Source of the DNA: CAXXHQ01 sp963665265
GTDB lineage: Bacteria; Planctomycetota; Planctomycetia; Pirellulales; Thermoguttaceae
Assembly: GCA_963665265.2 (NCBI GenBank)
Contig: CAXXHQ010000001.1
Location: 1 to 64,000, forward strand
DNA length: 64,000 nucleotides
Direction of reading: 5' to 3'
Part shown: positions 13,663 through 22,827 of the stretch, in pieces
Position numbering within the stretch: position 1 is the stretch's first letter
Layout of the letters: each line of letters begins with the position of its first letter
The notes under the pieces: model-generated
Told to the model about the DNA's origin: nothing
Databases searched by the model: none
What the model saw: the letters and a program-made list of their open reading frames with translations, nothing else
Made by a program: the position numbers and the translations under genes

Positions 13663-14739
13663 CTACTTGCGTCGAACGTTCGTTTTCCGCTTGTAAGTAT
13701 TGCGGACAGGAGTCTTCGCCGGCGGTTTGTCGAGCGGAACGGGGACAGGTTGCGGAATCGTTTCCAAAATCGGCTCCGTAATTTTCGGATTGATATAGTG
13801 ATTGATTGCGACGTTCCCCGACGAGTGCCCGGCGACCATCTGCGACAAAAAACCGTCCTTTTCCGCTACCGTCGTAACGAGTGCCTTGCGAAATCCGTGA
13901 AAGCCGAAACGTCTGTGTTCCGGTATATCGGTCCATGACACGATGCGTTGCTGCCAAGCGTGAAGCCAAGACGTTCCCTTTGGAAAGGCTCGCCAAGGAA
14001 AAATCATATCGCTTCGCGGCGTGCGAATTGCTTCTATCTCCGATCGTGCAAACGAATTGCAGTAGATGCGAACTCCGTTGTTTCCTCCCTTCATCAGTTC
14101 TGGCGGTATATCCACCCAGTTTTTTCGCCAGCGGTCGAACATGCTCCATCTCAGCATCATCGCCGTAGAAATTCGCAAGCCCGTGTTGTGCAAAAATATA
14201 AACAGAGCCTTCCAGAACGCCGGTGGCTGGACGTGTAGAATGCTCGACGTGCGTCTCGCATGCTCGCATGCGCCGAGAATCTTCCCAACCTCTTCGAGCT
14301 CGAAGTCGCCATCCGGCGGCGTTCGCGGGCATGTCGGAAGATCGAAAAATGGAACTTCGGGCAATAGCTTCGCCGTGCGTTTCGATTTTCTCGTCTTTGG
14401 GCCTGTTAAATCCCAAAGCTTTTGAAAGTGAACTAGAATCTTTCGTTGCGTAGGCGCAGCGATATATTTCGCCTTCCTTCCGGGCAGTAGTTTTATCGCA
14501 GCCTGAAAATCGTCGAAGTGATCTTGATTCACCGCGTACAAGGGCGGATTGGTCGTTACCCTTTCCCAGAGCGATACGGCTTGAACGTAAATATCGATCG
14601 TGTCTTGCGATCGATTCTTCGCCTGCAAATACTTGGGCAACGCCCATTCGTCGAAGAAGTCTCGTATCGTCCAGTTCAACGTCGGCTCGTTTGCATCGCG
14701 AGCCTCTCCACGAAAAATATGAAATTCGCAAGAACCCAT
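13663..14739 (-). CDS. Tyrosine recombinase / integrase
   Basis: The 358-residue protein has an N-terminal arm/SAM-like DNA-binding domain (about residues 1-110) and a catalytic domain with the expected residues: Arg in HNTGLRIST, His and Arg in HGFRKAL, His in GHSSGNV, and the Tyr nucleophile in INHYINP. ATG at 14,739 has a strong AAGGAG site. It lies about 700 bases from the 3' end of tRNA-Asp, its likely integration target, and a TTGACG-N16-TAAATT promoter sits at 15,207-15,234. It ends in TAG, followed by a terminator. It should catalyse integration and excision of the element. Confidence 0.9.
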   Translation of the reverse strand: MGSCEFHIFRGEARDANEPTLNWTIRDFFDEWALPKYLQAKNRSQDTIDIYVQAVSLWERVTTNPPLYAVNQDHFDDFQAAIKLLPGRKAKYIAAPTQRKILVHFQKLWDLTGPKTRKSKRTAKLLPEVPFFDLPTCPRTPPDGDFELEEVGKILGACEHARRTSSILHVQPPAFWKALFIFLHNTGLRISTAMMLRWSMFDRWRKNWVDIPPELMKGGNNGVRIYCNSFARSEIEAIRTPRSDMIFPWRAFPKGTSWLHAWQQRIVSWTDIPEHRRFGFHGFRKALVTTVAEKDGFLSQMVAGHSSGNVAINHYINPKITEPILETIPQPVPVPLDKPPAKTPVRNTYKRKTNVRRK

Positions 14740-15206
14740 TGAGTTGCTCCTTATCAGTGCGCTTCCGAGCAACGGGCGAAGTAGAATATCCCGACGCCGC
14801 GCCGAGATTACAAACGATGATTATCGCAGTGCCCTTATGCTCTGCGTAATCTATAGATTTATTTATTGGGGTAAATCCACTAGAAACAGACTGTAATTTT
14901 GTAGATGATTTTTTTTCAATACCGATAGTGGCGCTGAGAGCGCTAACGGCGCTGAATAGGGAAATTAGGACAATTCCGGTTGTGCGGATTGATGCTTTCA
15001 TAGAGGCGAAGGCGCACCGCCGCCACCGTTGGCGCATGAGAGCGCGCAACGGTAACGGTCAAGGTGCTATCCAAAGGGTTCAGGGTTGGCCGGTTAAGCC
15101 GAACTTTCAACGGCCGGTAAGCTTTCGCCTAGCCGCGGCCCCCTGTCCCGAAAGAGTTTCGGGTGGTGAGAGAGTCTCGTGACGAAAGATTTATTTAACG
15201 AGATCG
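14740..15206. other. Long non-coding leader region upstream of the integrase
   Basis: No credible protein gene is seen. A perfect CCCGAAA/TTTCGGG hairpin lies at 15,147-15,163. Further GC-rich inverted segments occur around 15,010-15,120. If the promoter at 15,207-15,234 is used, this is a leader of about 460 bases. A signal-peptide-like frame starting at 15,001 lacks a ribosome site. Confidence 0.4.
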
Positions 15207-15234
15207 AATTTACCCTGAAAAAGAAAAGCGTCAA
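15207..15234 (-). promoter_or_regulatory. Putative promoter reading toward the integrase
   Basis: On the minus strand, TTGACG (15,229-15,234) and TAAATT (15,207-15,212) are separated by 16 bases, close to the housekeeping consensus. It would transcribe the integrase with a long leader. Confidence 0.45.
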
Positions 15235-15268
15235 GCGGTCGTTTGCTCCGACGCAAGAAAAAGAAAAA

Positions 15269-15375
15269 GCCGGGGTGCAGAGTTGTTAAACAAATCTTTC
15301 GTTTTATCCAGCCCCGACACCACTCGGGTTTCTGGATTTGAGGGGCCTCACGGCCCTTCGACTCTGCATCTCGGC
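15269..15375 (+). ncRNA. Candidate structured RNA with 15-bp closing helix
   Basis: Bases 15,269-15,283 pair with 15,361-15,375 in a continuous 15-bp helix with two G-U wobbles when read on the plus strand. It encloses ATCCAG/CTGGAT (15,306-15,311 with 15,332-15,337), extended by CCCGA/TCGGG, and an 8-bp GAGGGGCC/GGCCCTTC hairpin (15,340-15,359) with another G-U pair. All three wobbles would be A-C mismatches on the minus strand, so a plus-strand RNA is favoured. No promoter or family is recognised. Confidence 0.5.
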
Positions 15376-15391
15376 CATTCGCGATTTGAGA

Positions 15392-15450
15392 GGATACCGG
15401 ATAAATAGTCCGGTATCCGAATTAACGCTAACCGCCTTATTTTTAAGGCG
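15392..15450. repeat. Two perfect inverted repeats beside the attachment site
   Basis: GGATACCGGA (15,392-15,401) pairs perfectly with 15,409-15,418 around a 7-base loop. CGCCTTA (15,433-15,439) pairs with TAAGGCG (15,444-15,450) around TTTT. Neither has a clear T-run on either side. They may be recombinase arm sites, weak terminators or part of the adjacent structured RNA. Confidence 0.5.
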
Positions 15451-15455
15451 TTAAG

Positions 15456-15529
<74 letters not shown>

Positions 15530-15583
15530 AATTTCGGAGCATTTTTCCTCGGCGGGTTGTTACCCCCGGTAGGAAAGCCTTGA

Positions 15584-15611
15584 ATTATATCATGCCTATA
15601 TCGGGTCGCAA
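15584..15611 (-). promoter_or_regulatory. Promoter of tRNA-Asp
   Basis: On the minus strand TTGCGA (15,606-15,611) and a perfect TATAAT (15,584-15,589) are separated by 16 bases. Transcription would begin about 47 bases before the tRNA. Confidence 0.65.
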
Positions 15612-15697
15612 GTGGTCCGGGGGACAAAAATTCCGTAATTTACCCCCTCATAAAGACGGGATAAATCGGCCAAACCGAACGGTTTACGCCGAATAGG

Positions 15698-16294
15698 CTA
15701 GGCGAGAGCCGGATGGGCCTTTTCATAGGCGGTGATCTTGGCTTCATGGGCCAAAGTCAGGCCGATGTCGTCCAAGCCGTTCAGCAAATTGTGGCGGCGG
15801 GATTCGTCCACTTCGAACGGCAGATCGAGGCCGAACTCGTCGCGAATCTTGCAGTTCTCGAGATCGACCGTCAGCTTATAACCGGGATGCTTGGCGGCTC
15901 GGGCGAACAGATCGTCGATCGTCTCTTCGGAGAGCTTGATCGGAAGCATGCCGTTCTTAAAGCAGTTGTTGTAGAAGATGTCGGCGAAACTCGGGGCGAG
16001 AATGGCGCGGAAGCCGTAGTCCTCGAGGGCCCACGGCGCATGCTCGCGGCTCGAACCGCAACCGAAATTGCGTCGGGCGAGCAAAATCGAGGCGCCGCGA
16101 TACTCCGGCCGATTCAATTCGAAGGCCGGGTTGTCCGATCCGTCGTCGTTGAAACGCCAATCGAAAAACAAAAACTGTCCGAAGCCGGTCCGTTCAATTC
16201 GCTTCAAGAATTGCTTGGGAATGATTTGGTCGGTATCGACGTCGGAACGGTCCATCGGGGCGACAAGGCCGGTGCATACGGTAAAAGGACGCAT
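15698..16294 (-). CDS. leuD: 3-isopropylmalate dehydratase small subunit
   Basis: LeuD is the swivelling domain of isopropylmalate isomerase, which converts 2- to 3-isopropylmalate in leucine synthesis. The 198-residue protein shows the family start (RSDVDTDQIIPKQFLKRIERTGFG), the FGCGSSREHAPWALEDYGFRA motif in the middle, and NNCFKNGMLPI. The length is typical. It lies 39 bases after leuC on the same strand, so the two are co-transcribed and form the heterodimer. Confidence 0.97.
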   Translation of the reverse strand: MRPFTVCTGLVAPMDRSDVDTDQIIPKQFLKRIERTGFGQFLFFDWRFNDDGSDNPAFELNRPEYRGASILLARRNFGCGSSREHAPWALEDYGFRAILAPSFADIFYNNCFKNGMLPIKLSEETIDDLFARAAKHPGYKLTVDLENCKIRDEFGLDLPFEVDESRRHNLLNGLDDIGLTLAHEAKITAYEKAHPALA

Positions 16295-16333
16295 AGAATA
16301 TCTTCCAAAATGAATGTTGTTCGGCAGTATATA

Positions 16334-17749
16334 TTACTTGTAATTCCAGGTGCGGATATCGACGAAACGTCCGGCGACGGCCGCGGCGGCGGCCATGGCG
16401 GGCGAAACCAAATGCGTTCGGCCGCCCTTGCCTTGACGCCCTTCGAAGTTGCGGTTGCTCGTCGCCGCGCAACGTTCGCCCGGCTCCAACTTGTCGGGGT
16501 TCATCGCCAGGCACATGCTGCAACCGGCTTCGCGCCATTCCATTCCCGCATCGCGGAAAATCTTGTCTAGTCCTTCGGCCTCGGCTTGCTTCTTAACGAC
16601 GCCGCTGCCGGGAACGATCAACGCTTGCACGCCTGCGGCGATTTTGTAGCCTTTGATTACGGCGGCTGCCGCGCGGAAATCTTCGATGCGGCCGTTCGTG
16701 CAGGAGCCGATGAAGACCTTGTCGATTTTCACGTCGGTGATCGGCGTTTTCGCCTTAAGGCCCATATATTCGAGGGCTTGGGCGACGGACTTTTGCTGCG
16801 TGGCGTCGGCGAAATCGGCGGGTGCCGGAATTTGGTCCGTGACGGAAAGAACCTGCGCCGGGGTGGTTCCCCAGGTGATTTGCGGCTGGATGTCTTCGGC
16901 TCGGAAGACCTTTACGCAGTCGAACTTGGCGCCGGGATCGGTCGGCAACTTCTTCCACTTGGCGACGGCCGCGTCGAAATCCTTGGGGGCGAATTCCCGC
17001 CCGCGAAGATACTCGAACGTCGTTTCGTCGGGAGCGATCAAACCGGCACGCGCGCCGGCCTCGATCGTCATGTTGCAGACGGTCATGCGTTCTTCCATGG
17101 TGAGCGCGCGAATCGCTTCGCCGGAGTATTCGATGCAGTGACCGACGCCGCCGCTGGTGGAAATTTGGCCGATCACGTAGAGGATTAAATCTTTGGCGGT
17201 CACGCCGCGGCCGAGTTTGCCGTCGATGCGAATTTCCATCGTCTTCGGCTTATGCTGCAAGAGCGTTTGCGTGGCCATCACGTGTTCGACTTCGCTCGTG
17301 CCGATGCCGAATGCCAAGGCGCCGAACGCGCCGTGGGTGGCGGTGTGGCTATCGCCGCAAACGATGGTCATGCCCGGCTGGGTGAGACCAAGCTCGGGAC
17401 CGATGACGTGGACGACGCCTTGATTGACGTCGTCGAGATCGAATAGGCGAACGCCGAACTGTTTGCAATTCGAGCGCAACGTGTCGATCTGCTGCTTGGA
17501 GATCGGATCGAGAATGGGGAGCGAACGATCGGTCGTCGGCACGTTGTGATCGGCCGTGGCGAAGGTACGTTCGGGGCGGCGAATCTTGCGATCGGCCAAG
17601 CGCAATCCCTCGAAGGCCTGCGCGCTGGTCACTTCGTGCACCAATTGCAGATCGATGTAAAGAATGGTTTGGTTGCCCGGCTCGGAGTAAACCACATGCT
17701 CATCCCAAATTTTTTCGAACATCGTCCGGGGCGAATTGCTTACGTTCAT
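16334..17749 (-). CDS. leuC: 3-isopropylmalate dehydratase large subunit
   Basis: LeuC holds the catalytic 4Fe-4S cluster of isopropylmalate isomerase. The 471-residue protein has the aconitase-family motifs VCGDSHTATHGAFG, the three cluster Cys (in GSCTNGR and GCSMC), and the SNRNFEGRQG segment. Length and motif order are normal. It is the first gene of leuCD. Leucine pathway genes leuA and leuB are not in the window. Confidence 0.97.
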   Translation of the reverse strand: MNVSNSPRTMFEKIWDEHVVYSEPGNQTILYIDLQLVHEVTSAQAFEGLRLADRKIRRPERTFATADHNVPTTDRSLPILDPISKQQIDTLRSNCKQFGVRLFDLDDVNQGVVHVIGPELGLTQPGMTIVCGDSHTATHGAFGALAFGIGTSEVEHVMATQTLLQHKPKTMEIRIDGKLGRGVTAKDLILYVIGQISTSGGVGHCIEYSGEAIRALTMEERMTVCNMTIEAGARAGLIAPDETTFEYLRGREFAPKDFDAAVAKWKKLPTDPGAKFDCVKVFRAEDIQPQITWGTTPAQVLSVTDQIPAPADFADATQQKSVAQALEYMGLKAKTPITDVKIDKVFIGSCTNGRIEDFRAAAAVIKGYKIAAGVQALIVPGSGVVKKQAEAEGLDKIFRDAGMEWREAGCSMCLAMNPDKLEPGERCAATSNRNFEGRQGKGGRTHLVSPAMAAAAAVAGRFVDIRTWNYK

Positions 17750-18154
17750 GGCGGAGTCTAGTTCCTCGATAAAATGCGGACGGCGTTTTTGGAAATCGTC
17801 AGGCCGTCCGACGCAAAATATGATGTGGGCCCGGCATAGAGGCCGGGCAGGACAAATCCCAATAAAACGACTTATTATAGTTGCTTTTGGTTCGGCAAAA
17901 AAGGGGCGCGAACCCTACGGGCGGAGGGGAAGGCGGACGGTTTTATCCACGAAAGCCCCGAAGTATCACGAAGAGCGTGAATTTTTCACCGCAGAGGCGC
18001 AGAGAACGCAAAGACGCAAGAAGAGGAAATGAGAACGTTCGTATCGAAAACGACGAGCGGCGTCACGCCCTTGCCTCATGCTGCAAATCGGAGACGAATT
18101 CCAAGCGTTCGTCTTCGGTCATACGATCCCATTGTTTTCCCCGCTTCGTTCGCA
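17750..18154. other. Intergenic stretch with planctomycete-style CGCAGAGGCGCAGAG repeat
   Basis: No gene is seen. The segment near 17,948-18,020 contains CCACGAAAG and CACCGCAGAGGCGCAGAG, a type of low-complexity repeat; a related CCACGAAGTTCACGAAGG lies at 31,977. A GGCCCGGC/GCCGGGC hairpin lies near 17,828-17,850. Confidence 0.5.
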
Positions 18155-18706
18155 TTACGCGGCTCTGCGGCGGTCTTGCGTCGGGGCTTTGGCCAAGACG
18201 TCGGCCCGGGTAAGCCGCTCGAACCAAACGTCGTTCTCTTCGCGAATTTCGCCGAGGATGACGGTTTGTTCGACAAGAATTCGAGCGAAGAACTGCCAGA
18301 AGCGCGGATCGGCTTGATCGTAATAGGGGGCGGAGAAGACGACGAAGTCGACGGGCCCAATCATATTTACCGATCGCACGAAGCTATCGAGCGGGTTGCC
18401 CGGCAGGAGCTTCGTTTTGCAGCCGAACGTTTTGAAGATGCGATGGGCTTCGATATAAGCCAATCCGACGCCTTCGCCGGGAGCGCGACCTTCGAACGAG
18501 TCGAAACCGAAGTATTGAATTTCGGCCCGATCGACGTGCTTCGCGGCCGCTTCGATCATCCGTTGGGCCCGTTTGGCGTCGCCGACGCCTAATTCCAAAA
18601 TCTTCGTCGGCCGGCGTCGCAAGATCGCGCGATAGACGTCGCGATCCGATTTCGGTTTCGAGAGGTAGGAAAGATAAAACGTTTTCCAGGAGCTAGTCGG
18701 TTGCAC
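18155..18706 (-). CDS. SAM-dependent methyltransferase-like protein
   Basis: The 183-residue protein has a class I methyltransferase-like glycine motif (ILELGVGDAKRAQRMI, about residues 36-51), a following acidic segment with FGFDSFEG, and a central beta-strand DFVVFSAPYYDQ. It resembles the methyltransferase fold but lacks obvious catalytic residues, so the substrate is unknown. No operon partner is seen; the upstream gene starts far away. The ATG at 18,706 has no strong ribosome site. Confidence 0.6.
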   Translation of the reverse strand: MQPTSSWKTFYLSYLSKPKSDRDVYRAILRRRPTKILELGVGDAKRAQRMIEAAAKHVDRAEIQYFGFDSFEGRAPGEGVGLAYIEAHRIFKTFGCKTKLLPGNPLDSFVRSVNMIGPVDFVVFSAPYYDQADPRFWQFFARILVEQTVILGEIREENDVWFERLTRADVLAKAPTQDRRRAA

Positions 18707-18771
18707 GATCGGCTGTCGGGGGTTAAAGGTGCGATAATCAACGGCAAAGCGGACAGCGAAAAAGTATTTTT

Positions 18772-21288
18772 TTAGCGGCGCATCGGACGGCCGTAACGGT
18801 CGAGTTGCTGTTCCGGTTCTTTATTATTCGGATTGGCGGCGGGAGCCGGCGCCGGACTGGAAGCGGCGGGGGCGGCGTCGCGGGCCGCCAAGGCGTCTTG
18901 GTAGTACAGCGTGTTTTTCTCGGTCACCAATCGCGAACCGATCGATTTGCAATGCACTTCGGCACGAAAAACGTGATTGCCCGGGTTGTTCGCCTTCGCG
19001 AAAATCTTCAACACGGTCTCGGTGCCGGGCGCCAAGGTGGGAATCGGGCTAAACGAGATTTGGCCCGGTTGGATTCTGTGCGAGGCGCCTTCGGCGTTCG
19101 TCGGTTCGATGCCGCGCGAGAAGTATCCGACGACTTCGACGTTTTCGGCGTCTTTGGTTCCGCGGTTTCGGATACGGACTTCGTAAATGGTCTCGTCGCC
19201 GACGAGGATCGGTCCGCTCGGATCGGAGACGTCGAGCGCGAGCTTGGCCACGGCTTCAACGTTGGTCGAGACGCCGGCCAAGGCCGAGATGTCGTCTTCG
19301 GCGGTAACGGCGACGTCGATGCGAGTCGGACCTTGCGAGCCGAGCGCGCACTTCATATTGAAAACCTGCTCGGTTTCAGGATTCAGGTTATCCAAGGTCC
19401 ATTCGACTTTGTTGGAGTTGGCATCGGCCTGGGCGGTTTCGATTCCGCCGAGGTATTTAACGCCGACCGGCAAAGCGGCGACGAAGGTGACGTTCTTCGC
19501 GGGGGCGTTCCCGGGATTGCGAACGCGGATCGTGTAATTGGCGTTGGCGCCGACGTATTGGAGTCGGGGGCCGTCCACGGCGATATCCATTCCTGCTCGA
19601 CGAACGAGGACTTTTTCGGATAATTCCGCATGAATTCCGGCTTCGCCTTTGGCTTCAACTTGAATGGCGAGGGTTCCGGCTTGTTTCGCGGTCAATTCAA
19701 CTTCGATCGTGCGATCTTCGCCGGCGTTTAAGGCGCCGAGCTGATAGGTGGCCGGGGAGTTGTCGCCGGCTCCTTCCGGAGTGAGCTTAATGGAAAGGCC
19801 TTCGGCTCCGCCGGTTCCGCTGTTCAGCAGCTTCAGGCGGTAAGTTTCCTTTTTGCCGTAGAAGACCTCGCGAGGACCTTCTAGACGCATTTCCAATTTC
19901 GGTTCTTGCACCTCGATCATCGCTTGCGAGGCGATGGGGCGATAATCCCAACGAACGGCCAAGTCGAACGGTCGGCTTTGACGGGGAACGATGCGAAGAA
20001 CAAGTTTTTCTTTCGACTTCGCTTCGATTTGCCCGACCTTCCAAACGAACGGGGCGTTTGCTTGTCCGGCGGCGGCCAACTGCGTGGCGCCGGCGCTGGC
20101 TTCGGCTCCGAGGACTTCGGCCCATTCGGGCAGGCTAACGAAAACGACGACTTCTTCGGCGCCGACGTCGCCGGAATTAATCAAAGAGACTTCGTAGGCT
20201 GATTCTTTTCCGACTGAAATTTTGCGGGGACCGATGGTCTCGACGCTCAAAGCCGGTCCGCGACGAGTGAAAAGAACGCCGTCTTCGGCGCCGGAGCGTC
20301 CCGAGGTTTTCCCCGCGGCGACTTTGCCGGCGGGCGCCGAGGCGTCGCTCTTCGACGAATCGGACGAGTCGTTCGCAACGTCGTCTTCATCGGGATTGGC
20401 TTGACGCTGGCCGGATTGCTGCGGCAAGGCTCGCTGAACGATCACCGGGCGACCGACCGCGCGATTCGCGTCTTCGGTAACCGTCGGACGCTTGGCGGGG
20501 GTGGGGCGAGCGGTCGGATTCGAAACTGAACCGCCGACAGACGAACGAACCGATCGCGGCGTCGGAGCGACTGCGGGCTCGGAAGGAACGTCGTCGCTAA
20601 CGCTCGGCGTCGCCGTCGTCGGACGGCGGGCAGGCGTCGGCGTGCGAGTGGTTTTCGTCGGCGCGTCGGTCGAATCGGAAGCGGTCGTCGAAGAGCTGGA
20701 GGAGTTGGCCGTTCCAAAGGCGGATTCGCGAGTTTGGCTCAACCGCTCGTGGAGCGGCTTGGCAATAATCGGCCGCGAGTCCGTCTGATCGGCGGACATC
20801 GCCCGAGGCGAATTGGCCGTGCGTTTGGCGGCGTTCGGCGCGTACGTATTTGGATCAAGAATTGAATCGTTGTCGTTTGCCGCAGCTGATTGTCGGCTCG
20901 GCATGGAGACGCGAGGAATCGAACTTCCGTTGGAATAAGGCAAATTCTGCGTGCCGGAAGAACTGACCGTCGAAGATCGAGGCGTTCCGTCGGTGCGATA
21001 GATTTGAACGCGGTTCGTTCCTGCGCGAGTCGTTTTTTGATACGGGTCGGTCTGGGCATAGTTGTCGGCAATGGCCGATTCATCGTCGGCGGATTGATCG
21101 CTCGTTCCCGCGGCGCTCGGCTTGGCGGGGGATTCAGTTTTCGGGCTTCCGAAGACGGATTTTCCCAGGTTATCGAGGCGTTCGCCGATGGTCTTGCCGC
21201 CTGGCAAAATCCCTTGGGCGTGCGTTGTTGCACAAACTGCCCAAGCAGCCACAGCGACGATAATTGGCGTATATTTTTTGAGCGACAT
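18772..21288 (-). CDS. Exported DUF11-repeat protein
   Basis: ATG at 21,288 is chosen because it starts a signal peptide (MSLKKYTPIIVAVAAWAVCATTHA) and follows GGGATACG. A disordered Ser/Thr/Pro-rich region of about 330 residues follows. Then come repeated DUF11-type domains (about 390-830), each with a strand like ISVGKESAYEVSLINSG or VGANANYTIRVRNPG and a L-x-P-G-x-E/x step. Such proteins are common in planctomycete cell envelopes and are thought to be structural. The protein is about 840 residues and ends with a Pro/Gln-rich tail. Confidence 0.85.
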   Translation of the reverse strand: MSLKKYTPIIVAVAAWAVCATTHAQGILPGGKTIGERLDNLGKSVFGSPKTESPAKPSAAGTSDQSADDESAIADNYAQTDPYQKTTRAGTNRVQIYRTDGTPRSSTVSSSGTQNLPYSNGSSIPRVSMPSRQSAAANDNDSILDPNTYAPNAAKRTANSPRAMSADQTDSRPIIAKPLHERLSQTRESAFGTANSSSSSTTASDSTDAPTKTTRTPTPARRPTTATPSVSDDVPSEPAVAPTPRSVRSSVGGSVSNPTARPTPAKRPTVTEDANRAVGRPVIVQRALPQQSGQRQANPDEDDVANDSSDSSKSDASAPAGKVAAGKTSGRSGAEDGVLFTRRGPALSVETIGPRKISVGKESAYEVSLINSGDVGAEEVVVFVSLPEWAEVLGAEASAGATQLAAAGQANAPFVWKVGQIEAKSKEKLVLRIVPRQSRPFDLAVRWDYRPIASQAMIEVQEPKLEMRLEGPREVFYGKKETYRLKLLNSGTGGAEGLSIKLTPEGAGDNSPATYQLGALNAGEDRTIEVELTAKQAGTLAIQVEAKGEAGIHAELSEKVLVRRAGMDIAVDGPRLQYVGANANYTIRVRNPGNAPAKNVTFVAALPVGVKYLGGIETAQADANSNKVEWTLDNLNPETEQVFNMKCALGSQGPTRIDVAVTAEDDISALAGVSTNVEAVAKLALDVSDPSGPILVGDETIYEVRIRNRGTKDAENVEVVGYFSRGIEPTNAEGASHRIQPGQISFSPIPTLAPGTETVLKIFAKANNPGNHVFRAEVHCKSIGSRLVTEKNTLYYQDALAARDAAPAASSPAPAPAANPNNKEPEQQLDRYGRPMRR

Positions 21289-21572
21289 GGTCGTATCCCT
21301 GCGCGCATGTGAGGACAATCGAGTATTCCACCAAGCAAAATCGACATGTTAATTTTTCCTGTTTAGAGAACTTTTCGGAATTGCGAGGAAATTTCTCAAT
21401 ACTCCTCCCAAACCTCCTAGGCGACGTCGTCCGATTAGCAAAGACATTCCCAGAAAGAAGGATGCCGCGTAAAAGTAAAGAAAATACGACGGATACACAG
21501 AATCCGACGGATTGTAAAGAAGGCGATCGTCCGCATCGACGGCAGGACTACTCGAAGAGGCTCGACGCCCCT

Positions 21573-22394
21573 CTACAGTTTCGCAAAGTTGCGTGAGGCG
21601 ACGAAAGAATAAAAGCTACGGAACTGACCGTCGACGTTTCGCGATTTCGCAAGCAAAAGATCGTAGAGACAAGGTCCGGCATCGGGACGCGTTTGCAAAT
21701 CGCTAAGATAGGCGAGCAGTTCGCGCTTCATTTGCGGCGAGTTGACGAGAAAGTTGACCCACGCCCAAGAGTCGCGATATTGGTTTTTGCTTAAGACGCT
21801 CCTATCGTTGATTCGCTCCAGCTCTTTGAGATTCGGCGTGATTCCGAAACGAGCGTTCCAGAGCGTGGCGGCGAAATGCGGATCTTTGGCGAAGCGACGC
21901 TCCGCCCCCACCTCGAAATAGACCGCCAATCCTTCGTCAATCCAAAGAGGAACCCGACTATATGCCGCATGTAAAATGGCGTGGGTGCATTCATGCCGAA
22001 GATCGACGGCAAACTGTTCGCTGCGGTAAGCGAAAACCCGGCCAATGCCCGCGGCCTTAATATAGACCGCCTGACGGAAAGGCACTTGCGGGAAATACTT
22101 TTTCACATACCGCGAATAAGTCTCTCGATCGTGAAAGAGATAAACCTCGATTCTCGCCTCGGTCGGTCGGAGTTCGAGGGTTCGATTGATTTCCGCTTCG
22201 AGATCGGCGACGCCGCGAAGGGTCGCGAGTTCGGCGTCGAGTTTGTAGTCCGCGCGAAACACGAACGGAGCCATATCCCGCGAGTCTATCCATTCGCCGC
22301 CAAATGAAATCTCGGCGCATGCGAGGACGAACGTTCCTGCGATGCAGAAAGCAACTCGAATCAATCGGATTGCAGGGCGATTCGCGTGAAACAT
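21573..22394 (-). CDS. DUF1570-type exported zinc metalloprotease-like protein
   Basis: The N-terminal stretch (VAFCIAGTFVLACAEISFG) is a signal peptide. The zinc-protease motif HECTHAILH (HExxH) is followed 15-20 residues later by WIDEGLAVYFE, which supplies the third ligand as in gluzincins and the planctomycete DUF1570 family. The protein of 273 residues ends in a helical domain. It is probably periplasmic or membrane-linked. No operon is visible. Activity is likely but its substrate is unknown. Confidence 0.75.
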   Translation of the reverse strand: MFHANRPAIRLIRVAFCIAGTFVLACAEISFGGEWIDSRDMAPFVFRADYKLDAELATLRGVADLEAEINRTLELRPTEARIEVYLFHDRETYSRYVKKYFPQVPFRQAVYIKAAGIGRVFAYRSEQFAVDLRHECTHAILHAAYSRVPLWIDEGLAVYFEVGAERRFAKDPHFAATLWNARFGITPNLKELERINDRSVLSKNQYRDSWAWVNFLVNSPQMKRELLAYLSDLQTRPDAGPCLYDLLLAKSRNVDGQFRSFYSFVASRNFAKL

Positions 22395-22827
22395 AGATTG
22401 CGGAGGTGAAACAACTCCATTTAATAAGCGTTAAGCGAAGTCCTTCGGAGAGGGCTCGGTCGAACTATGGCCGCCGGGAAACTCGTTTCCCAAGTCTTTT
22501 AGATCACCGAAACCCTCGAAATCGGGAAAAACGGCCGGCAAACAGGCAGCCTAGGCTAACTAGGAGTCATAGGCGCCCAATAGACTCAAAATGTTACAAA
22601 TCGTACAATGGACCGTTGAAAAATCCGGATGTTTGAGGATTTTACCAATAATTGCCGTCGATAATTTTCGTTCTTTGGCGGCGCGCACAATAAACCTCGG
22701 TCGACGCTCCGTCAAGTGCATACTGCCTGTTTGCGGTTGACGTTCAATCGGCGATCTGGTACGTTCCCGCCTTTACGGGTGGTAGTCCGCCTGTGCTGAG
22801 CTATCTGAGTAGGAAATAAAAACGGGT
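22395..22827. other. Intergenic stretch between divergent genes
   Basis: No protein gene is recognised. The one regulatory hint is the putative promoter described at 22,737-22,765. Confidence 0.5.
22737..22765 (+). promoter_or_regulatory. Putative promoter of the FabH-like gene
   Basis: TTGACG (22,737-22,742) and TACGTT (22,760-22,765) are separated by 17 bases, about 60 bases before the start. The -10 match is weak. Confidence 0.35.

Noticed and set aside
12173..15049. One open frame of nearly 2.9 kb on the minus strand
   Set aside because: It covers the whole integrase in another frame and is Arg/Ser-rich nonsense there. Only its C-terminal part from 13,309 has a ribosome site and sensible sequence. 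The start of the frame has signal-peptide-like residues at 15,001 but no ribosome site.
15601..15697. Terminator after leuD
   Set aside because: An AAACC/GGTTT hairpin exists but no T-run follows, so I did not list it.
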